A stretch of DNA of 64,000 nt, from contig NZ_JACBYS010000002.1 in the NCBI RefSeq assembly GCF_013408245.1, forward strand, positions 924,938 through 988,937, read 5' to 3'. The notes below the pieces were generated by a model. The model was not told where the DNA came from, did not search any database, and saw only the letters and a list, made by a program, of their open reading frames with translations. Of this stretch, positions 59,070 to 64,000 are shown one piece after another. Position 1 is the stretch's first letter, and every line of letters starts with the position of its first letter. The DNA comes from Duganella sp. 1224. Lineage in GTDB: Bacteria; Pseudomonadota; Gammaproteobacteria; Burkholderiales; Burkholderiaceae_D. Both the position numbers and the translations under genes were made by a program.

Positions 59070-59178
59070 GACCGCGCTTCCGGCGGCGCGCCGGCACAAC
59101 ATTAATATACATTTGGGTTGTAGCGCTTTTGGCAAGCTGGTGCTATCGTAATCACGTTACTTATTTTATAACGTATTC

Positions 59179-61200
59179 ATGCGAGTCCACCACCTCCTGC
59201 GCGCACTGGCCCTGGCCGGCGCCTTCCTGTGCGGCCACACCGGCGCCGCCGACGCGGCCAGCCCTCCGCCGCCCATCGCCGATTTCTTCAGCAACCCGCA
59301 ATTCACCGGGGCGGTGCTGTCGCCCAGCGGCAAATACCTGGCAGTCAAGGTCAGCAACAAGAACAGCAAGCGCGACATGCTGGGCGTGGTCGACCTCGCC
59401 AATAACGCGGTCAAGGTGGTGGGCAACTTCAGCGATGCCGACATCGGCGCCTACCAGTGGGTCAACGACGAACGGCTGGTGTTCACCGCCACCGACCGCG
59501 ACCTGGCGCAAGGCGACATGCGCTACGCGCCGGGCCTGTACGCGATCAACCGCGATGGCAGCAAGTTCCGCCAGCTGGCGATGCGCGACGGCCAGCCGTT
59601 TATCACCAGCGGTTCCAGTCTGAACTCGCGCGACCTGCTGCCATGGCACACTTATCTGCTGCCGCAGCGCGGCGCCCAGGATTCCGAATACACCTACGTC
59701 CAGGACCGCATTTTCAGCAGCAGCGGCGAGTATCTGTACACCAACCTGCTCAAGCTGAACACGCTGAACGGCCGTGTCTCCCGCTCAGTCAAGCGCCCGG
59801 GCGACACCTACTTCTGGATGCTGGACAGCAGGGGCGAGCCGCGCCTGACCATGACCACGGAAAAAGGCGGCACCAACAGCGTGTACTACCGCGATCCGGC
59901 CAGTGACGAGTGGCGCAAGCTGACCGATTTCGAACGCTACACCAACCGCGGCGGCGCTTTCCGTCCGTTGTCGTTCGGACCGGACGGCACGCTGTACGTG
60001 CTGAGCCACACGCCCGGCAAGGATACCTCGGTGGTGTTCGCCTACGATATCGCGGCCGGAAAAATGGGCGACAAGCCGCTGGTCTCGCTGGACGGCTACG
60101 ACTTCCGCGGCAACATGGTGGTACGCGACAACAAACTACTGGGCGTCAATCACCTGACCGACGCCTGGGGCACCAGCTGGCTCGACCCGGCAATGAAAAC
60201 CTTGCAGGACAAGGTGGACAAAATGCTGCCCAACACCGTCAACATGCTGACGCTGCCGTCCAAGCCTGAAACGCCATGGGTGCTGGTGTCGTCGTTTGCC
60301 GACATCTGGCCGCGCCGCACGCTGCTGTATAACACCGAGACCGACAAGCTGACCCTGATCGGCGAGAGCTTCCCCGATATCGATCCGAACCAGATGGCGC
60401 GCAAGGAGCTGGTGCACTACAAGGCACGTGACGGCCTGAACATCCCCGCCTGGCTGACGCTGCCGAAGGGCGGCGGCAAGAACGGGCCGCTGGTGGTGCT
60501 GGTGCATGGCGGCCCGTGGGTGCGCGGCGGCGAATGGGAATGGAACGCCGACGCCCAGTTCCTGGCCTCGCGCGGCTACGCCGTGCTGGAGCCGGAATAC
60601 CGCGGCAGCACCGGCTACGGCGGACGCCTGTACCGCGCCGGCTGGAAGCAATGGGGCTTGAAAATGCAGGACGACATCACCGACGGCACCCGCTGGGCGA
60701 TTGACAAGGGCTACGCCGATCCCAAGCGCATCTGCATCGCCGGCGCCAGCTATGGCGGCTATGCCACGCTGATGGGCCTGATTAAAGAACCGGATCTGTA
60801 CAAGTGCGGCGTTGAATGGGTGGGCGTCAGCGACATCAACCTGATGTACACCGGCAGCTGGTTCTACGCCTCCGATTTCACCGACGACTACAAGCGCTAC
60901 GGCATGCCGGTGCTGATCGGCGACCGCGAGAAGGATGCGGAACAGCTGAAAGCCACCTCGCCGCTGCTGCGCGCCAGCGAGGTCAAACAGCCGCTGCTGA
61001 TGGCCTACGGCGGCGCCGACACCCGCGTGCCGCTGCCGCACGGTACCAAGTTCTACAAGGCGGTCAAGGAAACCAACCCCAACGTCGAGTGGATCGAGTA
61101 CGAGGAAGAGGGCCACGGCTGGAAGCTGCCGAAAAACCGCATCGACTTCTGGGGCCGGGTGGAGAAATTCCTCGACAAGAATATCGGCGCGGGACGGTAA
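59179..61200 (+). CDS. S9-family prolyl-oligopeptidase-like peptidase, copy 2
   Basis: The 673-residue paralogue of the gene at 57054 has the same signal-peptide, propeller and hydrolase layout; its last 79 residues from PLLRASEVK differ from copy 1 at seven positions. Catalytic Ser, Asp and His are kept (GASYGG, GGADTR, EEGHGW). A 107-base stretch (60937-61043) is identical in DNA to 58806-58912. Both copies carry similar upstream leaders, so the promoter was duplicated too. It probably degrades peptides in the periplasm. Confidence 0.93.
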   Translation: MRVHHLLRALALAGAFLCGHTGAADAASPPPPIADFFSNPQFTGAVLSPSGKYLAVKVSNKNSKRDMLGVVDLANNAVKVVGNFSDADIGAYQWVNDERLVFTATDRDLAQGDMRYAPGLYAINRDGSKFRQLAMRDGQPFITSGSSLNSRDLLPWHTYLLPQRGAQDSEYTYVQDRIFSSSGEYLYTNLLKLNTLNGRVSRSVKRPGDTYFWMLDSRGEPRLTMTTEKGGTNSVYYRDPASDEWRKLTDFERYTNRGGAFRPLSFGPDGTLYVLSHTPGKDTSVVFAYDIAAGKMGDKPLVSLDGYDFRGNMVVRDNKLLGVNHLTDAWGTSWLDPAMKTLQDKVDKMLPNTVNMLTLPSKPETPWVLVSSFADIWPRRTLLYNTETDKLTLIGESFPDIDPNQMARKELVHYKARDGLNIPAWLTLPKGGGKNGPLVVLVHGGPWVRGGEWEWNADAQFLASRGYAVLEPEYRGSTGYGGRLYRAGWKQWGLKMQDDITDGTRWAIDKGYADPKRICIAGASYGGYATLMGLIKEPDLYKCGVEWVGVSDINLMYTGSWFYASDFTDDYKRYGMPVLIGDREKDAEQLKATSPLLRASEVKQPLLMAYGGADTRVPLPHGTKFYKAVKETNPNVEWIEYEEEGHGWKLPKNRIDFWGRVEKFLDKNIGAGR

Positions 61201-61252
61201 AGCGGTATAGTCTCGGTGCAGCAAGCCTTTCAACCATCGTGGGGGAGCGAGC

Positions 61253-62479
61253 ATGGCATCGGGAAAGATTCTGGTCGCACAGGGAGGCGGGCCGACCGCC
61301 GTCATCAACCAGTCGCTGGCGGGCGTGGTGCTGGAGGCGCGCCGCTTTCGCGACTGCAGCCGCGTGTACGGCGCGCTGCACGGCGTGCGCGGCATCGTCA
61401 ACGAAGACCTGGTCGACCTGACGCGCGAAACCAGCAACAACCTCGAACAGGTGGCCGCCACGCCATCCTCGGCGCTCGGCTCCACCCGCGACAAGCCGGA
61501 CGTGGCGTATTGCGCCGAGATCTTCAAGGTGCTGCAGGCGCACGAGATCGGGCAGTTCTACTACATCGGCGGCAACGACTCGTCCGACACGGTGCGCATC
61601 GTCAGCGAGCAGGCGCAGGCGGCTGGCTATCCGCTGCGCTGCATCCACATTCCCAAGACCATCGACAACGACCTGGTCGGCAATGACCACACGCCGGGCT
61701 TTCCGTCGGCCGCGCGCTTTGTGGCGCAGGCCTTCGCCGGCGCCAACCTGGACAACGCCGCGCTGCCCGGCGTCTACGTCGGCGTGGTGATGGGCCGCCA
61801 CGCCGGCTTCCTGACGGCCGCCGCCGCGTTGGGCAAGAAGTTTCCGGACGATGGCCCGCACCTGATCTACCTGCCCGAGCGCGTGTTCTCGCTCGACCAG
61901 TTCCTGCAGGATGTGAAGGCCACATACGCCCGCTATGGCCGCTGCGTGATCGCGGTGTCGGAAGGCATCCATGACGCCAGCGGCACGCCGATCGCCTCGC
62001 TGCTGGCCAAGGAAGTCGAGCGCGACGCGCACGGCAACGTCCAGCTGTCCGGCACCGGCGCGCTGGCCGATCTGCTGTGCGATGAAATCAAGGGCAAGCT
62101 GGGCATCAAGCGCGTGCGCGGCGACACCTTCGGCTATCTGCAGCGTTCCTTTATCGGCTGCGTGTCGGACGTTGACCAGCGAGAGGCGCGCGAAGTCGGC
62201 GAGAAGGCCGTGCAGTTCGCCATGTGGGGCGAGCGCGATGGCTCGGTGGCCATCAAGCGCACCGGCTTTTACTCGGTCGACTACGAACTGTTGCCGCTCA
62301 GCGCCGTGGCCGGCAAGACGCGGGTGATGGAGGACGAGTTCATCAGCGCCAGCGGCACCGACGTCACCGACGCCTTCCGCATGTACCTGCGTCCCCTGCT
62401 CGGCGCCGGCATGCCGGACGCCTACCGCCTGCGCCCGGCACCGGTCGAGAAAATCCTCAAGCGGACGACTGGCACTTGA
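61253..62479 (+). CDS. pfp: PPi-type 6-phosphofructokinase
   Basis: The 408-residue protein has AQGGGPTAVINQSLAG, YIGGNDSSDT (106-114) and HIPKTIDNDLVGNDHTPGF. The GGNDS form (GGD in ATP enzymes) and Lys in PKTIDND point to a pyrophosphate-using enzyme. It would phosphorylate fructose 6-phosphate reversibly using PPi instead of ATP. It follows the S9 pair by 52 bases with GGGGGAG upstream. An ATP-dependent relative is possible but less likely. Confidence 0.85.
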   Translation: MASGKILVAQGGGPTAVINQSLAGVVLEARRFRDCSRVYGALHGVRGIVNEDLVDLTRETSNNLEQVAATPSSALGSTRDKPDVAYCAEIFKVLQAHEIGQFYYIGGNDSSDTVRIVSEQAQAAGYPLRCIHIPKTIDNDLVGNDHTPGFPSAARFVAQAFAGANLDNAALPGVYVGVVMGRHAGFLTAAAALGKKFPDDGPHLIYLPERVFSLDQFLQDVKATYARYGRCVIAVSEGIHDASGTPIASLLAKEVERDAHGNVQLSGTGALADLLCDEIKGKLGIKRVRGDTFGYLQRSFIGCVSDVDQREAREVGEKAVQFAMWGERDGSVAIKRTGFYSVDYELLPLSAVAGKTRVMEDEFISASGTDVTDAFRMYLRPLLGAGMPDAYRLRPAPVEKILKRTTGT

Positions 62480-62620
62480 CGTCCGCGAAGTGCGCGCAGA
62501 ATGCCAGCTTCTGCCCGGGTATGGCGCTGTTGACCGGCTCACGCGCTTTTTCATGGGCGCGCGCCGTGGCGGCGGGCGGCGCACCACCTTCGCCGCGCCG
62601 ATCGCGGGCTGCTGCCAGCG

Positions 62621-63823
62621 CTACTGTCCCAGCGCCGGCAACAGCGGCGTGATGTCGCCGTCGGAGGGGAGCGCGGTCAGGCCCAGCAGGCGCATCACCA
62701 GCGGATACACATCCACATTGTCGAACACCGGCAGCACCACGCCGGGCTTGAAGGCCGGGCCGGCGGCGATGAAGGTGGCCGCCATCTCCGGCGCCGCGTT
62801 GTCGTAGCCGTGCTTGCCGCCCTTGACCTTGGCCGCGCTTTTCTCGCTGAACACAATGCTCCAGCCCGGATCGGCCAGGCACAGGAAGGCCGGCACCCGC
62901 GCGTTGTGGCCGTACGCCAGCCGCGCCGGAATGTCCTCCTTGCGCCAGCACTGGATGTGCGCATACGGCTGGGCCAGCGCCGCCGCCAGCGGCTTCTCGT
63001 TGGCCGGCGACGAAGGATTGATGGCCGCATACGGCCCGCTGGTCACCTCCTCGTAACTGCCGGGCGGCAGCGCGCGGTGCAGCGGCAGCACGCGCGTGGC
63101 GCTCACGTCCGCCATGCCGTGATCCGACACGATCACCAGGTTGGCTTCGACATGGCGGCTGGCCAGACCATCCAGCAGGCGGCCGATGGCCTGATCCACC
63201 AGCGCCACCGCCTCGGTGGTCTGCGGCGCCGACGGGCCGAACTCGTGGCCGGCGTGGTCCACATCGTCAAAGTACAAGGTCATGAAGCCAAACCGCTGAT
63301 CGGCCGGACGGTCGAGCCACGACAGCAGCGTGTCGACCCGCTCCGCGGCCGGCAGCTTGCCGTCAAACTTGGGCGCGATGGTCGGCCGCACGCCATGAAT
63401 CGCCGCCTCCGAGCCGGGCCAGAACATGGTGCCGGTGTGGATGCCCTCGCGCTCGGCCGTGACCCACACCGGCTCGGCCTGATCCCACCAGCGGCGGTCG
63501 CCCACCGCGTCGGCATCGCTCATCTTGAAGCGCTTGTCGGACACCGAATTGTCGATGATGGTGTTGTCGACCATGCCGTGATGGTCCGGCCGCAGGCCGG
63601 TGACCAGCGTGTAATGGTTAGGGAAGGTAACCGACGGGAACGACGGCCGCATCGCCACCGCCCGCGCGCCTTGCGCTGCCAGCCGGTTCAGATTCGGCGT
63701 CACGCCGCGCTCCAGGTAATCCGGCCGGAAGCCGTCCATCGAAATCAGGATCACAGGCGGCGCCGGCTGCGCGGCCGCCGCGCCGGCGACCAGCGCCAGC
63801 CACAAGGTGAGGAGTTTTTTCAT
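62621..63823 (-). CDS. Nucleotide pyrophosphatase/phosphodiesterase (alkaline-phosphatase superfamily)
   Basis: The 400-residue precursor has a signal peptide (MKKLLTLWLALVAGAAAAQ). Metal and active-site residues of NPP enzymes are visible: Asp30 in SMDGFRPD, the nucleophile Thr66 in PSFPSVTFPNH, DDVDHAGHEFGP, VSDHGM and GKHGYDN. It would hydrolyse phosphodiester or pyrophosphate bonds of nucleotides in the periplasm. The start at 63823 is at MKKLL; upstream in-frame codons are ignored. An IS4-like end lies 59 bases upstream of its start. Confidence 0.92.
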   Translation of the reverse strand: MKKLLTLWLALVAGAAAAQPAPPVILISMDGFRPDYLERGVTPNLNRLAAQGARAVAMRPSFPSVTFPNHYTLVTGLRPDHHGMVDNTIIDNSVSDKRFKMSDADAVGDRRWWDQAEPVWVTAEREGIHTGTMFWPGSEAAIHGVRPTIAPKFDGKLPAAERVDTLLSWLDRPADQRFGFMTLYFDDVDHAGHEFGPSAPQTTEAVALVDQAIGRLLDGLASRHVEANLVIVSDHGMADVSATRVLPLHRALPPGSYEEVTSGPYAAINPSSPANEKPLAAALAQPYAHIQCWRKEDIPARLAYGHNARVPAFLCLADPGWSIVFSEKSAAKVKGGKHGYDNAAPEMAATFIAAGPAFKPGVVLPVFDNVDVYPLVMRLLGLTALPSDGDITPLLPALGQ

Positions 63824-63881
63824 GGCCGGCAGTATGCCAGCCATGCATGACGAACACATGAAAAAAGCGGGCACGCGGCCC

Positions 63882-64000
63882 TAATGCCGTTCAGTTAAGA
63901 CTGAACGGCATTTTTATTTTGCGGTGTTGTAAACGTAAGAAGAGCCTGTTAACCTGCGGCTCATGCTTGATGATGCGATTCACTATTTGGCTGAGAACCA
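63882..64000 (+). mobile_element. Left end of an IS4-family insertion sequence (partial)
   Basis: TAATGCCGTTCAGTTAAG at 63882-63899 matches the known IS4 terminal repeat TAATGCCGATCAGTTAAG at 17 of 18 positions, as I recall it. The next bases complete a 12-pair hairpin (ATGCCGTTCAGT/ACTGAACGGCAT) followed by a T-run that would stop read-through, as IS ends often do. A frame opens at 63963. The rest of the element is beyond the window, and target duplication cannot be seen. Confidence 0.6.
63963..64000 (+). CDS. Putative IS4-family transposase, first 12 codons
   Basis: The frame begins MLDDAIHYLAEN and runs off the window end. It starts 64 bases inside the IS4-like terminal repeat, a normal distance for an IS4-family transposase. 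A good ribosome binding site is not obvious. The product is inferred from the neighbouring terminal repeat rather than from the residues. Confidence 0.4.
   Translation, partial: MLDDAIHYLAEN

Overview
The window is high-G+C DNA from a chromosome that looks like a member of the Oxalobacteraceae (Massilia/Duganella/Janthinobacterium group, Betaproteobacteria). The basis is gene content and order: pgk-pyk-fba-purC-purE-purK-tsaC in one direction, recA-recX close to sucCD, and a Sigma54-type pilA. No rRNA, tRNA, CRISPR array or phage module was seen.

Layout. 1-2066: end of a polysaccharide locus (glycosyltransferase start, rmd, gmd) for GDP-D-rhamnose. 2190-9550: malic enzyme, a small unknown protein, thiL, a REC-PAS-GGDEF-EAL-REC c-di-GMP regulator and pncC. 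9632-10951: an isolated TraL/TraM-like pair. 10952-14166: a LysR regulator diverging from an SDR / NTF2-like / aldo-keto reductase operon. 14163-18616: a membrane protein, a zinc ArsR-CDF efflux operon with a visible operator, cysK, an FKBP isomerase and tcdA. 18693-20785: a secreted pair (TonB-C-like and DUF4034-like). 20857-24598: a hemerythrin-PdxH fusion gene, cfa, msrA and a flavin reductase. 24691-29788: gcdH, OmpW, a GDSL lipoprotein and a lipase-like lipoprotein. 29967-39032: tsaC, purKEC, fba, pyk, pgk and azlDC. 39166-45760: a zinc-ribbon protein, a hydrolase group, an M48 protease, moaC and a second SDR/LysR divergon. 45901-47887: PilZ protein, pilin and FHA protein. 48074-52178: sucDC, recX and recA with an SOS box. 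52325-56976: a two-component system whose reading frames run into a DUF4212/sodium:solute symporter pair. 57054-61200: two tandem near-identical S9 peptidases. 61253-63823: a PPi-type phosphofructokinase and a nucleotide pyrophosphatase-like enzyme. From 63882 the window appears to enter an IS4-family insertion sequence.

Two dispersed repeat families link distant parts of the window. Family A has three copies, each centred on a perfect GTCTGACCCC-type palindrome. Family B has three copies of a double hairpin whose stems differ in sequence but keep their pairing; it lies between purC and fba, fba and pyk, and recX and recA. A separate 31-bp perfect inverted repeat follows maeB.

The most unusual protein-level observations are the single-frame hemerythrin-PdxH fusion, the TraL/TraM-like pair with no other conjugation genes nearby, and the S9 pair with an identical 107-base tract and similar 5' leaders. 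All functional calls come from reading motifs and lengths; no database search was run.
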